Source: an uncultured Oscillospiraceae bacterium (GTDB lineage Bacteria; Bacillota; Clostridia; Oscillospirales; Oscillospiraceae). From it: a stretch of 64,000 nt of DNA. A program made the translations under genes and the position numbers. Location of the stretch: NCBI GenBank assembly GCA_910589155.1, contig CAJURY010000002.1, positions 1-64,000 of the forward strand. The letters are read 5' to 3'. Shown here piece by piece: positions 1-9,128 of this stretch; the stretch's first letter is position 1, and each line of letters opens with the position of its first letter. The notes beneath the pieces are model-generated. The model was not told the origin of the DNA. It did no database searches and worked only from the letters and a program-made list of their open reading frames with translations.

Positions 1-80
1 ACGGCAGCTTGTACAAGTCCCTGCTTGTAAATAACGTCTATACCCCTGCCCAGTACCCCCAAGGCTGGGAAATAATTTAA
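1..80 (+). CDS. C-terminal end of a probable phage tail/carbohydrate-binding protein (5' partial)
   Basis: Reading from base 3 the frame is open to a TAA at 78-80 and ends in GSLYKSLLVNN then VYTPAQYPQGWEII. The spacing of Y, N, W and P resembles the small chitin-binding-like module (ChiA1 type) that often ends prophage tail and baseplate proteins, where a Y(K/R)S...NN...P..YP.GWE pattern is common. Only 25 residues are visible, so the identification rests on this motif. It is followed by a strong terminator at 135-168. It suggests the window begins at the edge of a prophage or phage remnant. It could also be the end of a cell-wall hydrolase carrying the same module. Confidence 0.5.
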   Translation, partial: GSLYKSLLVNNVYTPAQYPQGWEII

Positions 81-134
81 CACAGTGCATATAATTAGAA
101 GCACAAAACATTATGTATGTGAAAAGTTTAGTAT

Positions 135-176
135 AAGGGTTATAAGATTAGTTAATCTTATAACCCTTATTTTTTG
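135..176 (+). terminator. Rho-independent terminator
   Basis: A 14-16 bp stem (arms 135-150 and 153-168) with a very short loop is followed by a T-rich run (TATTTTTT). It closes the partial plus-strand gene that ends at 80. Confidence 0.85.
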
Positions 177-262
177 CGTTTTACGCCATACTTGTATTAC
201 GCATTGATTTTGTCATTTTTAGTAAATTTTTAGTAAAGTAACGATTCGATTTTTCAAAACCG

Positions 263-304
263 CAATATATAGGTCGCTCCAAGAAGTTATAGCACTATAT
301 ATTG
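263..304. repeat. Inverted repeat downstream of lysS
   Basis: The arms CAATATATAG (263-272) and CTATATATTG (295-304) are perfect inverted repeats separated by 22 bases, just past the lysS stop codon. On the minus strand a short T run follows the distal arm, so this may be the lysS terminator. An AT-rich dyad at a possible prophage edge could also be a recombination site, but nothing else supports that. Confidence 0.35.
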
Positions 305-308
305 TGTT

Positions 309-1805
309 TTAGTCTTGTAAAGGCTTCATTGTCGGGAACAAGATAACCTCGCGGATAGTATCCTGGCCGGTGAGGAGCATGACGCAGCGGTCAATGCCGA
401 TGCCCAGACCGCCTGTAGGCGGCAGGCCATACTCCAGCGCGGTAATATAATCCGTATCCATCATACCCGCTTCATCATCGCCGCGCTGGCGCATTTCCAC
501 CTGCTTCTGGAAGCGCGCTTTCTGGTCAATAGGGTCGTTCAACTCAGAAAAAGCGTTGCCCATTTCACTGCGGCAGATGAACAGCTCGAACCGCTCTGTA
601 AGACGGGGATCCTTGGGGCTGCGCTTTGCAAGAGGCGATACGTCCACAGGATGCATGGTAATAAAAGTCGGCTGCACCAAAAGCTTTTCTACCTTCTGGT
701 CAAAACACTCATACAGGAAATTGCCCCAGGTGTGATCTTTTTCCGCGCCAAGCTCCACCCCTACAGAAGCCGCAAGCCGCTCCGCTTCTTCATCCGTGGA
801 AACTGTCATAAAGTCAATCCCCAAATATTGCTTTACAGCTTCCGCCATAGTCAGGCGCGGCCAGCCGGGGGTAAGATCGATGTCCTCATTCTGCCACTTG
901 AGCTGATAGGTTCCGACAATTTCCTTGGCGGCGGTAGACAGCAGTTCCTCGAACAAATCCATCATATCGTTGTAATCCGCATAAGCCTGATACAACTCAA
1001 CCGTGGTAAATTCAGGATTGTGCTTAGGATCCATACCTTCATTGCGGAAAATTCTGCCAATTTCGTACACGCGCTCCAGGCCGCCTACCACCAGTCGCTT
1101 TAGATGCAGCTCCGTGGCAATGCGCATATACATATCAATATCCAGGGTATTGTGATGGGTGACAAACGGACGGGCGGTGGCGCCGCCGGAAATGGTATTC
1201 AAAACCGGCGTTTCCACTTCCATATAACCCTTACCGTCCAGATATTTGCGCACATGAGAAATAAAGCGGGAACGGATTTCAAAGGTGCGGCGCACTTCAG
1301 GATTGACAATCAGATCCACATAGCGCTGGCGGTAGCGGGTTTCCAGATCCGTCAACCCATGGAATTTCTCCGGCAACGGGAGCAGCGACTTGGAAAGCAG
1401 GGTAAACTCGTGAATACGCACGGAAATTTCCCCCCGCTGGGTGCGGAACACATCTCCCTGCACGCCGACAATATCGCCAATATCGTTTTTCTTGAAACGT
1501 TCAAAGGCGGCTTCATCCATTTCATCAAACTTTGCGTAAAGCTGAATCTGCCCGGCAGAATCCTGCAAGTTGCAGAAAATAACCTTACCCATGCCGCGCT
1601 TGCTCATGAGACGACCGGCAAGACGCACCGTCTTCCCTTCCATCTCGTCATAGTTTTCCTTAATGTTTGCGCTGGTGGCCGTCACTTCATATCTTGTTTC
1701 GCAGAAAGGATCCAGTCCCTCCTGCTGTAATTGCGCCAGCTTCTCCCGGCGAATGCGCACCTGATCCCCAAGAGACATCTCAGACGGCGGTACAAACTTA
1801 CCCAT
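309..1805 (-). CDS. lysS: Lysyl-tRNA synthetase, class II
   Basis: This 498-residue protein charges tRNA-Lys with lysine in the cytoplasm. An N-terminal OB-fold anticodon-binding domain (about 55-150, containing VRLAGRLMSKRGMGK) precedes the class II catalytic core. Motif 2 is visible as FRNEGMDPKHNPEFT near residue 252 and motif 3 as GLGIGIDR near residue 467. The length is normal for bacterial LysS. It lies 20 bases downstream of greA on the same strand, a greA-lysS arrangement common in Bacillota, so co-transcription is likely. No T-box leader was seen between the two genes. Confidence 0.97.
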   Translation of the reverse strand: MGKFVPPSEMSLGDQVRIRREKLAQLQQEGLDPFCETRYEVTATSANIKENYDEMEGKTVRLAGRLMSKRGMGKVIFCNLQDSAGQIQLYAKFDEMDEAAFERFKKNDIGDIVGVQGDVFRTQRGEISVRIHEFTLLSKSLLPLPEKFHGLTDLETRYRQRYVDLIVNPEVRRTFEIRSRFISHVRKYLDGKGYMEVETPVLNTISGGATARPFVTHHNTLDIDMYMRIATELHLKRLVVGGLERVYEIGRIFRNEGMDPKHNPEFTTVELYQAYADYNDMMDLFEELLSTAAKEIVGTYQLKWQNEDIDLTPGWPRLTMAEAVKQYLGIDFMTVSTDEEAERLAASVGVELGAEKDHTWGNFLYECFDQKVEKLLVQPTFITMHPVDVSPLAKRSPKDPRLTERFELFICRSEMGNAFSELNDPIDQKARFQKQVEMRQRGDDEAGMMDTDYITALEYGLPPTGGLGIGIDRCVMLLTGQDTIREVILFPTMKPLQD

Positions 1806-1825
1806 AATTTCAGTTCCCCTATATC

Positions 1826-2320
1826 TTAATCTCTGTTTTTCCGCTCAACAGACAAAATTTTAATGTCATACTTCCCATTGATGGATTCAATGGTTGCAAT
1901 ATCCCCTGCAACCTTGCCCACAATCGCGCGGCCAAAAGGAGAATCGTCGGAAATTTTTCCTTCCAAAGGATTCGCTTCCTTAGAGCCGGTGACGTAATAC
2001 ACTTCCTCCTCGTCTGTGCTGAGATCCAAAACGGTCACCGTGCATTTCAGACCCACGCGGCCTTCTGCTTCCGCTTCCAAATCATCTTCAATAAGCACAG
2101 CATGAGCCAGATCGTACTTGATTTCCGCAATTTTGGCGTATAGCTTGGCTTCTTCATTTTTCGCTTCATCATATTCACTGTTTTCGGACAAGTCGCCGAA
2201 AGAGCGGGCTTCTTTAATCTGCTCTGTGACCTCGTCGGCTCGGACAGTCTCTAAATAATGCAGTTCCTTTTGCAGATCCTCAAACTCGGATCGACTCATC
2301 TTGCGTTCTTCTTTTGCCAT
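1826..2320 (-). CDS. greA: Transcription elongation factor GreA
   Basis: GreA rescues backtracked RNA polymerase by stimulating transcript cleavage in the secondary channel. The 164-residue protein has the N-terminal coiled coil whose tip carries the conserved acidic loop FGDLSENSEYDEAK (about residues 40-53), and the C-terminal FKBP-like domain ending with the SPFGRAIVGK motif typical of the family. The ATG used here has a weak, distant AAAGG. A second ATG seven codons in (MSRSEF) is also possible. It is the first gene of the greA-lysS pair. Confidence 0.95.
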   Translation of the reverse strand: MAKEERKMSRSEFEDLQKELHYLETVRADEVTEQIKEARSFGDLSENSEYDEAKNEEAKLYAKIAEIKYDLAHAVLIEDDLEAEAEGRVGLKCTVTVLDLSTDEEEVYYVTGSKEANPLEGKISDDSPFGRAIVGKVAGDIATIESINGKYDIKILSVERKNRD

Positions 2321-2400
2321 TGCAATCTCAAAACCTTTCTAAATGAAAATCAGGAGCTTCTGTCTATTCTGTTTGATTATAGAGTATTTTTCCCCTGCCG

Positions 2401-3603
2401 TCAAGACTGATTTCCAGAATTTAGCGCGTCAACCGCCGCCAAAATCTGTGGGTCGGCTTCCGAGTCCATCGTACCATAATAGATTGCTGCAAGGGTCTCG
2501 TCTTCTACTGCAACCGCAACGTCTGGGGTAACGCCGACGTCCGCCAGATTTCGCCCCTTGGGGGTGTAGTACTTGCCAATCGACAGCATCAGCGCGGAAC
2601 CGTCGGTCATGGGATAGGTGGTTTGAAAATAGCCTTTTCCAAAGGTTTTTGTTCCAACAATCACACCCGCCTCATACTCCTGCAAAGCAGCGGCAAAAAA
2701 CTCGGCGGCGGAGTAGGAATCCTCGTTCACCAGTACCGCCATAGGCAAATCAATATGCGCCGCATCGGAATAATCCACATCCTTCTTCCCGGTGTAGTCT
2801 TCAGTTTGAAACAAAATGCCCTCCGGCAGCAAATAATCCAAAACCTTCACAAGCTCCGTCTGATAGCCGCCGGGATTAAACCGCACGTCAAAAATCAAGC
2901 CCTTCGCCCCCTGTGCAATCATATCCTTGACGGCGGCAATGGTCTGCTCCGCGCAGCGTTCTTCAAAATTCTCAATGGTAATGAGGCCATAGCCGGAAGA
3001 CAGCAACTTCGCTGTGGCTACCGGCGTTTCAAAGCGCTTACGCGCCACTGGAAGCTCCAATTCTTTCCCGTCTCGCAGCACAGTAAGCGTAACCGTCGTC
3101 CCCTCTTCGCCGCGTACAAGATTTTTAGCGTCATCAAGATTCATGGACGTGCAGTCCGTTTTGTCAATGGCAATCAGCACGTCTCCCGCCAGAACGCCGG
3201 CCGCTTCCGCCGGTCCGCCTTCCACAACGCTCATAATCTGCAACCCGGCAATTCCCTCTTCTATTTGGATCGTAATACCCACGCCGACATAGGCGTTTTG
3301 CGCCTGCTCCAAATAGCTTTGATATTCGCTGGCTGTAAAATAGTGGCTCCAGCGGTCGCCTGTCGCCGCAACCATGGCCTTGGCGGCAGCGTCCTCCATG
3401 GCAGTCTGATCCGCGTCGCCGATATACCGCTCCTGAATCATGGCGTTTATGGCGTTCAGTTTGCCGGAGCTTGTGTCAACGGGCATAAACAGGCCGTATT
3501 TCCGCACCGCATAGGTTAAAATACCGGCAACAACTGTCAGCGTTATCGTAATTGTTAATAAAATTGCAAGAAAATAGTTTAAGAAATTCGACTGCTTTTT
3601 CAT
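2401..3603 (-). CDS. S41-family C-terminal processing protease (CtpA-like), membrane anchored
   Basis: The frame is open from 3654, but the ATG at 3603 (MKKQSNFLNYF) has GGAG five bases upstream and directly precedes the hydrophobic anchor, giving 400 residues. One N-terminal membrane segment (about 10-32) is followed by a PDZ domain (about 100-165, YVGVGITIQ...GVLAGDVL) and the S41 protease core. The likely catalytic serine lies in SYSAAEFF (about residue 297) and the lysine in GTKTFGKG (about 322), the 25-residue spacing expected of CtpA. It should act outside the membrane. It follows the M23 hydrolase and ftsEX on the same strand, so it may process that hydrolase or other wall proteins; this is inference. 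Confidence 0.93.
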   Translation of the reverse strand: MKKQSNFLNYFLAILLTITITLTVVAGILTYAVRKYGLFMPVDTSSGKLNAINAMIQERYIGDADQTAMEDAAAKAMVAATGDRWSHYFTASEYQSYLEQAQNAYVGVGITIQIEEGIAGLQIMSVVEGGPAEAAGVLAGDVLIAIDKTDCTSMNLDDAKNLVRGEEGTTVTLTVLRDGKELELPVARKRFETPVATAKLLSSGYGLITIENFEERCAEQTIAAVKDMIAQGAKGLIFDVRFNPGGYQTELVKVLDYLLPEGILFQTEDYTGKKDVDYSDAAHIDLPMAVLVNEDSYSAAEFFAAALQEYEAGVIVGTKTFGKGYFQTTYPMTDGSALMLSIGKYYTPKGRNLADVGVTPDVAVAVEDETLAAIYYGTMDSEADPQILAAVDALNSGNQS

Positions 3604-3694
3604 GGATTCTCCAATCATCATTTTTTGCCTATTTACCGGAATAGCCATTTCCACAGCTTTTAGGCTGCGGAAATGGCTGCCGTATGTAATAGAA

Positions 3695-4984
3695 TTACCG
3701 AATATAGCCCATGGGATTCACTGTACCGCCATTGTAGTAAATGGTAAAATGCAGATGCGGTCCTGTTGACCAGCCGGTGGAACCCACATAGCCGATGACC
3801 TGCCCCTGCTCCACGTGCTGTCCCACAGAAACAATATAATGGGTCATATGCGCATACATAGAGGAGAATCCGTCGCCGTGATTGATTACCACCTGATAGC
3901 CCCAGGAATTACTGTAATGGGCAGTAGTGACAGTTCCGCTTCGAGTTGCGTAAATGGGCGAACCCTGGGGCATACCCAGATCCACGCCGTTGTGGAAATT
4001 ATTCAACTGACCGGTGACAGGATGCGTCCGGTAGCCGTAAGGACAGGTGACAATCAGGCTGGAAACCGGTCTTGCCCAGCCGGAACTGCTGGGGGCGCTG
4101 CCGCCGGAATTGCCGGATCCACCGGAACTGCCGGAATTCCCGGAGTTGCCAGAATTTGCGGCCTCCTGCTGGCGGCGTTCTTCTTCCTCTTTCTTCAAAG
4201 CTTCGGTATACTCTTTTTCCTTCTGCGCAATCTGGTCGGAAACAGCGGCGGCGTCCGCGTCATACTTTTCCGCCATAGCAGCCAAAGCTTCCTTGTCCTC
4301 AGCCAACTCACGAAGCAGCGCGTCCTCTTCTACCCGCTTTGCATCCAGCGCAGTCTGTGCCTCGGCCAAAGCGTCCTTTTGTTCTTGCAGCTTCCCCTTT
4401 TCCTCGGCCAGTTCCGCCTGCGCCGCTGCAATCTCCTTGGAAACCGCCTCCAACTGCTCCATCATAGCCTGATCCGCCGCGGCAATTTCAGAAATCATAT
4501 TGATGCGATCCAAAAGATCAGAAAAGCTCTTTGCTTTAAAAATCACGGACCAGTACTGCACTTCGCCGCTTTCTTCCATGGTGCGCAGGCGAAGCAGATA
4601 CTTTTCGTTCAAATCCTCCTGCCGGGTCTGCGCCTCGTCCAGTTCCTTTTGCTTGGTGGAAATCAATAGATTATAACTTTGAATCTGGGCGTTGGTATTG
4701 TCAATTTCCTCTGCGAGAAGCTTAATCTGCTGATCCACGTCCCGCTTGCGGTCAACGGTGTCTCTGGTTTCGGCTGTATTGGCAGCCTGCTCTTTTTCAA
4801 GCTGACGCTGCTCTTCTTTAATGGCGGCGGCTCTTTTTTCCAACGCGGCCAAATCGCCCTTCAAGTCCGACGAGGACTTTGCTGCGGCTCGCACTGGTAA
4901 AATGGAAAATACCAGCCCCAAAATCATAACCAGCGCCAAAACGCCAGCTACTACAGAAACCCAAATACGTTTCTTCTGATTCAT
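3695..4984 (-). CDS. Secreted murein hydrolase with coiled coil and M23 (LytM) domain, EnvC/PcsB-like
   Basis: The 429-residue protein has a signal peptide (1-34), a long charged coiled coil (about 40-270), a Gly/Ser linker (about 277-305) and a C-terminal M23 peptidase domain. Zinc ligands are visible in HNGVD (His331, Asp335) and in HLH (410-412), so the metal site looks intact. In other bacteria FtsEX drives a coiled-coil protein of this kind (EnvC, CwlO, PcsB) to activate peptidoglycan cleavage. The gene starts 20 bases after ftsX with a strong AGGAGG, so it is the probable extracellular effector of this FtsEX. Confidence 0.93.
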   Translation of the reverse strand: MNQKKRIWVSVVAGVLALVMILGLVFSILPVRAAAKSSSDLKGDLAALEKRAAAIKEEQRQLEKEQAANTAETRDTVDRKRDVDQQIKLLAEEIDNTNAQIQSYNLLISTKQKELDEAQTRQEDLNEKYLLRLRTMEESGEVQYWSVIFKAKSFSDLLDRINMISEIAAADQAMMEQLEAVSKEIAAAQAELAEEKGKLQEQKDALAEAQTALDAKRVEEDALLRELAEDKEALAAMAEKYDADAAAVSDQIAQKEKEYTEALKKEEEERRQQEAANSGNSGNSGSSGGSGNSGGSAPSSSGWARPVSSLIVTCPYGYRTHPVTGQLNNFHNGVDLGMPQGSPIYATRSGTVTTAHYSNSWGYQVVINHGDGFSSMYAHMTHYIVSVGQHVEQGQVIGYVGSTGWSTGPHLHFTIYYNGGTVNPMGYIR

Positions 4985-5004
4985 TACAGCATACCTCCTA
5001 TGCC

Positions 5005-5892
5005 TTACACTTCCAGGAATTTACGGATGGACGACAAGCTGCCAAACACACCGACAAACAAACCGGCAGCGGCAAACACAGCCACCATAGGCCACAGCAC
5101 ATTCATAAAGGGCACAAAGCTGAACAGTTGCATACTGTCCATGCTGGCAATTTTGCGTGTCAGCGCGTCGTAAAGTCCCCATTCTATGAAAAATGCCGCG
5201 GCTGCGCCGGTAATACCCAGCAAAAAGCCCTGTACAATAAAGGGCAGCCGAATGAAGCCGTTGGTAGCGCCAACCATTTTCATGATGGCAATTTCATCCC
5301 GGCGGTCGTACATGGCGAGCTTGACTGTGTTGGAAATAATCAGCAGCGATACCACCAAAAGCAACGCGATAATCGCGATGGTCGCAATGCGCAAAACATT
5401 TTGAATGGTAGTGAAGCCCTCCGCCAATTCATTGTTGGCGCTGATGTTCACAACGCCGGTAATCTGCCGGATGCGCTCTACCGTATCGTGCATCATGGAA
5501 TTATCCTGCAAGGTGACGACAAAACGGTGCCGAAAGGTGGAAGCGGACAGTCCTTCAAAGGCGGAACCTTCCCCCTGATTGGCAATAAAATTCTGCAAAG
5601 CCGATTCCTTGGTAATAAACGTGGCTTTTTCCACATTTTCAATCATATTGATCCGGGAGCCGACGCTTTTCGCTTCCGCTTCATCATAGCTTTCATCGAT
5701 ATAGACCATAATTTCGTTTTCTTTTTCCATATCGCTGACCATGATATTTACATTGTATAAAATCAAAGAGAAACTGCCAATAATGAGAAGGCACGCCACC
5801 GTAACGCAGACAGCGGCAAAGGACATAAAACCATGCTGAAAAATACTGCGGATGCCTTCCCCCATTAAATAACCAAAATTACTGTTCTTCAT
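5005..5892 (-). CDS. ftsX: Cell division ABC transporter permease FtsX
   Basis: FtsX is the membrane partner of FtsE and transmits ATP hydrolysis to wall hydrolases outside. The frame is open to 6090, but that extension overlaps ftsE heavily. The ATG at 5892 (MKNSNFGYLMGEG) gives 295 residues and a normal FtsX N-terminus, with 14 bases overlapping the ftsE end. One membrane segment (about 20-45) is followed by a large extracellular loop beginning IMVSDMEKENEIMVYID, then three C-terminal membrane segments with the DRRDEIAIMKMVGAT motif typical of FtsX permeases. Confidence 0.95.
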   Translation of the reverse strand: MKNSNFGYLMGEGIRSIFQHGFMSFAAVCVTVACLLIIGSFSLILYNVNIMVSDMEKENEIMVYIDESYDEAEAKSVGSRINMIENVEKATFITKESALQNFIANQGEGSAFEGLSASTFRHRFVVTLQDNSMMHDTVERIRQITGVVNISANNELAEGFTTIQNVLRIATIAIIALLLVVSLLIISNTVKLAMYDRRDEIAIMKMVGATNGFIRLPFIVQGFLLGITGAAAAFFIEWGLYDALTRKIASMDSMQLFSFVPFMNVLWPMVAVFAAAGLFVGVFGSLSSIRKFLEV

Positions 5893-6568
5893 ACTGATAA
5901 TACCCATCCATTCCGTCGCTGACAACGCGGCCTTCATCAATGGCGACGACGCGCTTTGTAAACCGTTCCACCAGTTCCTTTTCGTGGGTAACCACCAGAA
6001 CCGTGGTGCCCAAATTGTTGATTTCCTCCAACAAGAGCATAATTTCAAAAGAACGCGCCGGATCCAGATTGCCGGTAGGCTCGTCGGCAATAATCATACT
6101 TGGATTATTGACGATGGCTCTGGCAATCGCCACACGCTGCTGCTCGCCGCCGGAAAGCTCGCTGGGATGCCGGCGCGCCTTGCTCTCCAGCCCCACCAGC
6201 TCCAGCACATAGGGCACCCGCTTACGGATCTCCCGGTTTCTGGCGCCGATCACACGCATAGCGAACGCGACGTTTTCATAAACGGTTTTGTTTTCAATCA
6301 GCCGAAAATCCTGAAACACAACGCCCACCGTCCGGCGCATATGTGGAATCGCGGACTTTTTGATTTTCTCCAGATGATACCCGTTGACCTCTACAAAACC
6401 CGCCGTGGGATGCAGCTCCCCGGAGATCAGCTTAATAATGGTGGATTTGCCGGAACCGGAAGGCCCCACCAAAAACACAAATTCCCCATCGTCAATGCGC
6501 ATAGAAACCCCTTTCAGGGCTTTTGTGCCGGTATCATAGGTCTTTTCTACATTTTTAAATTCGATCAT
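5879..6568 (-). CDS. ftsE: Cell division ABC transporter ATP-binding protein FtsE
   Basis: This 229-residue nucleotide-binding subunit has Walker A GPSGSGKST (about 36-44), the ABC signature LSGGEQQRVAIARAI, Walker B MIIADEPTGNLD and an H-loop VTHEKE. The start has GGAG eight bases upstream. With FtsX it forms the type VII ABC complex that activates wall hydrolases during elongation or division. It overlaps ftsX by 14 bases and begins 21 bases after the PucR-type regulator gene. Confidence 0.96.
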   Translation of the reverse strand: MIEFKNVEKTYDTGTKALKGVSMRIDDGEFVFLVGPSGSGKSTIIKLISGELHPTAGFVEVNGYHLEKIKKSAIPHMRRTVGVVFQDFRLIENKTVYENVAFAMRVIGARNREIRKRVPYVLELVGLESKARRHPSELSGGEQQRVAIARAIVNNPSMIIADEPTGNLDPARSFEIMLLLEEINNLGTTVLVVTHEKELVERFTKRVVAIDEGRVVSDGMDGYYQYEEQ

Positions 6569-6589
6569 AAAATCTGCTCCAGATATTCC

Positions 6590-7684
6590 TTACATTGCAT
6601 GGCTCTCGCGGGAGGACAGGTACTTACGCACCATCAGCGCCACCTTGAAAATAATGGCATGGTCAAACTGCCGCAAATCCAGGCCAGTAAGTTTTTTTAT
6701 TTTTTCCAGCCGGTACACCAAGGTATTCCGGTGCACAAACAGCTTTCTGGAAGTTTCGGAAACATTCAGATTGTTTTCGAAGAACTTATTGATGGTAAAC
6801 AGAGTCTCGGCGTCCAGAGAATCGATGGAATTCTTCTTGAACACTTCAGACAGGAAAATTTCACACAAGGTCGTGGGAAGCTGATAAATCAGCCGGCCAA
6901 TGCCAAGGGCTTCATAGTTGATGATGGTCTTTTCCGTATCGAACACCTTGCCCACGTCGATGGCGGTCTGGGCTTCCTTGTAGGTATCCGCCAGATCCCG
7001 CAAATGCTCGGAAATGGTGCCAATACCGATAACGGTCTTTAAAAACAGTTCCGCCTGCAAGGTCTGCTCAATGGTTTCCGCAACCTGCATAAGCTCTTCC
7101 GTGGTAGTATCGCTGGTGACCTGCTTAATAATTGCAACGTCTGTTTCATTGATGCTAAGTACAAAATCCTGCAATTTATCAGGGAACATATTTTGCAGCA
7201 CATCCACAGCCGCCACATCCCCGCGCCCCGCCTGTCGAATTAAAAATACAGCTCTGGGGGCGTCGGTAGAAAAATGCAGCTCCTTCGCCCGGATATAAAT
7301 ATCTCCCGGCAGAATATTGTCCATGATAATATTCTTCACAAAGGTGCCCCGGTCATGCTTTTCTTCGTAGAAGGTCTTTGCGTCATTGATAGCAACGTAG
7401 GTCATCAAACACAGGCTGTGAGCAATTTCATCCTCACCGCCGGCAAATACCGCGTACTCGTAATAATTGCTGCTACCGACAATCGCCTTAAAGGTCTTCT
7501 GGCCAAAGGTCACAACGGCATCAAAGGATCCGCCTACCTTCAGCGCAGCGTCGGGCCATTTTTCGCCCAGAAGCGCAATATCAGTGCAGGAAACAACGTT
7601 GCCGTCGGCGTCCATAACGCCAAGCACACGGTCTGTCGCGTCTTTTAGCTGAACAATAACATTCTGAAAAATACGGTTGGACAT
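6590..7684 (-). CDS. PucR/CdaR-family transcriptional regulator
   Basis: The 364-residue protein ends in the PucR-type helix-turn-helix: NVSETSRKLFVHRNTLVYRL followed by EKIKKLTGLDL (about residues 305-345). The central part (FIVGSSNYYEYAVF and later segments) resembles the GAF/GGDEF-like region of CdaR regulators. No membrane segment is seen. It is immediately upstream of ftsE (21 bases) and starts with AGGAGG, so it may be co-transcribed with the wall cluster. The signal it senses is not evident. A TATAAT-like -10 occurs at 7719-7724 on the minus strand with a poor -35. Confidence 0.85.
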   Translation of the reverse strand: MSNRIFQNVIVQLKDATDRVLGVMDADGNVVSCTDIALLGEKWPDAALKVGGSFDAVVTFGQKTFKAIVGSSNYYEYAVFAGGEDEIAHSLCLMTYVAINDAKTFYEEKHDRGTFVKNIIMDNILPGDIYIRAKELHFSTDAPRAVFLIRQAGRGDVAAVDVLQNMFPDKLQDFVLSINETDVAIIKQVTSDTTTEELMQVAETIEQTLQAELFLKTVIGIGTISEHLRDLADTYKEAQTAIDVGKVFDTEKTIINYEALGIGRLIYQLPTTLCEIFLSEVFKKNSIDSLDAETLFTINKFFENNLNVSETSRKLFVHRNTLVYRLEKIKKLTGLDLRQFDHAIIFKVALMVRKYLSSRESHAM

Positions 7685-7875
7685 GGCGCATCCTCCTTAG
7701 TACATCGCATAATTGCGTATTATACAAAATCACGCTACTATTGTACACGCCTTTTGCACATTTTGCAAGTGTTATTTGACAGAATATTGCAAAATCCATC
7801 TGCATTTTTATGTAATATACCAGATATGCTCCCATGTCTGGAAGCCCTTGCCAGTCAACCTGAAAATTTTTCCGT

Positions 7876-8577
7876 TTATTTTGCCAAAAGCTCCAGAATT
7901 TCTCTTTCCTGCAACTCCCGTACCTGGCCTCTGGGCAAATTTCCAAGCGTCAGTCCGCCTTCCTGCCTTCGCTCCAAATAAGTAACGTGCATCCCTCTCG
8001 CCGCCATCATGCGGCGCACCTGGTGGTATTTGCCTTCGCAGACGGTAATCAGGCTCTCCCCCGCTCCCAAAGGCTCCAGCTTTGCTGGCAGACACGCCGT
8101 CTTGTCCCGCAAGGTTAATCCCTGGGCAAAGGCTTCGCAGTCCGCCGCCGTAGCCGTCCCCTCATGCCGGGCGTAGTAAATCTTTTCCACCGCTTTTTTG
8201 GGGGAAATCAAATTATGCGCCAGAGCGCCGTCGTTGGTGAAAAGCAGCAGACCTTCCGTCTGCTTGTCCAACCGCCCCACAGGAACCAGGCCGAGACTGC
8301 GGTAAGCCTCCGGCAAAAGCTCCATCACCGTAGGATCGTTTGGATCGCTGGTGGAAGTCACGTAGCCGGCGGGCTTGTTCAGCAGCAAAACAACTGTTCT
8401 CCGCTTGTCCTGCAAGGGTATACCGTCCAAGCAGACCGCGTTTTCCCCGCTGATTTTCCGCTCCGGCTGGCGAACCGCTTCGCCGTCCACCGTGACTCTG
8501 CCGCCGCGCACCATGTCCCGCGCCTGACTTCTACTGCCTACCCCTGCCGCACAAAGCCATTTATCCAATCGTTCCAA
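7876..8577 (-). CDS. RsuA/RluB-family rRNA pseudouridine synthase
   Basis: The protein isomerises a uridine in ribosomal RNA. The frame is open to 8634, but a TTG at 8577 is preceded at seven bases by GGAGG and gives the canonical S4-domain start MERLDKWLCAAGVGSRSQA, so I use it (233 residues). The S4 RNA-binding domain (2-45) is followed by the catalytic domain with GRLDKQTEG, where Asp near residue 103 is the nucleophile, and by the YHQVRRMMAARG motif. Whether it acts on 16S (RsuA) or 23S rRNA (RluB/RluE) cannot be told from sequence alone. Confidence 0.92.
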   Translation of the reverse strand: MERLDKWLCAAGVGSRSQARDMVRGGRVTVDGEAVRQPERKISGENAVCLDGIPLQDKRRTVVLLLNKPAGYVTSTSDPNDPTVMELLPEAYRSLGLVPVGRLDKQTEGLLLFTNDGALAHNLISPKKAVEKIYYARHEGTATAADCEAFAQGLTLRDKTACLPAKLEPLGAGESLITVCEGKYHQVRRMMAARGMHVTYLERRQEGGLTLGNLPRGQVRELQEREILELLAK

Positions 8578-8648
8578 GGCATCCCTCCGTTCTATTTTCC
8601 CCGAAACCAGAATAGGCTGTACCACCAAACACAACTGGGGGGATTCAC

Positions 8649-9128
8649 ATGGTCGTTATGACCGCAAAACTCAACAAGAAAAAACTTGCCGCTATTGTAG
8701 TCGCCGTACTGGCAGTGGTGGCACTGCTGTTCGTCATTTTGAAAAATGGCAACAGCAACCCAAAAGCACCGGACGAACCGGGCGTATCCGTATCCACCAA
8801 TGACGCGCGGGTGAAATTTCTCACCGATTTCGGCTGGGAAGTCACTTCTGCTCCTGTAGAAACCCAGAGCGTTCTCATTCCTGTAGACACCACGGAAGTT
8901 TATGATCGCTACAATGCCCTGCAAATCAGCCAGGGGTATGATCTGACCCAATACGCCGGAAAAAACGCTACTCGCTACGTCTACCAGATCAATAACTATC
9001 CAAACGCTACGGAACCGGTCTACGCCACGCTTCTTGTCTACAAGGATCAGATTATTGGCGGAGACATTACCTCCACAGCCGCAGACGGCGCAGTACAGGG
9101 CTTCAACACCTTTGCCCAGATGAACTAA
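8649..9128 (+). CDS. DUF4830-like membrane-anchored protein
   Basis: This 159-residue protein has a single N-terminal membrane segment (about 12-30, KLAAIVVAVLAVVALLFVIL) and an extracytoplasmic domain. The pattern FLTDFGWEVTSAPVETQSV, later GYDLTQYAGKNATRYVYQI and an ending VYKDQIIGGDI, matches my recollection of the DUF4830 family, which has no known function. The start has a run of G six bases upstream. It is convergent with the SLOG gene (four-base overlap of stop codons) and divergent from the pseudouridine synthase. Confidence 0.75.
   Translation: MVVMTAKLNKKKLAAIVVAVLAVVALLFVILKNGNSNPKAPDEPGVSVSTNDARVKFLTDFGWEVTSAPVETQSVLIPVDTTEVYDRYNALQISQGYDLTQYAGKNATRYVYQINNYPNATEPVYATLLVYKDQIIGGDITSTAADGAVQGFNTFAQMN

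Noticed and set aside
5893..6090. 66-residue extension of FtsX
   Set aside because: It overlaps ftsE, is Trp-rich and unlike FtsX; the ATG at 5892 fits the family.
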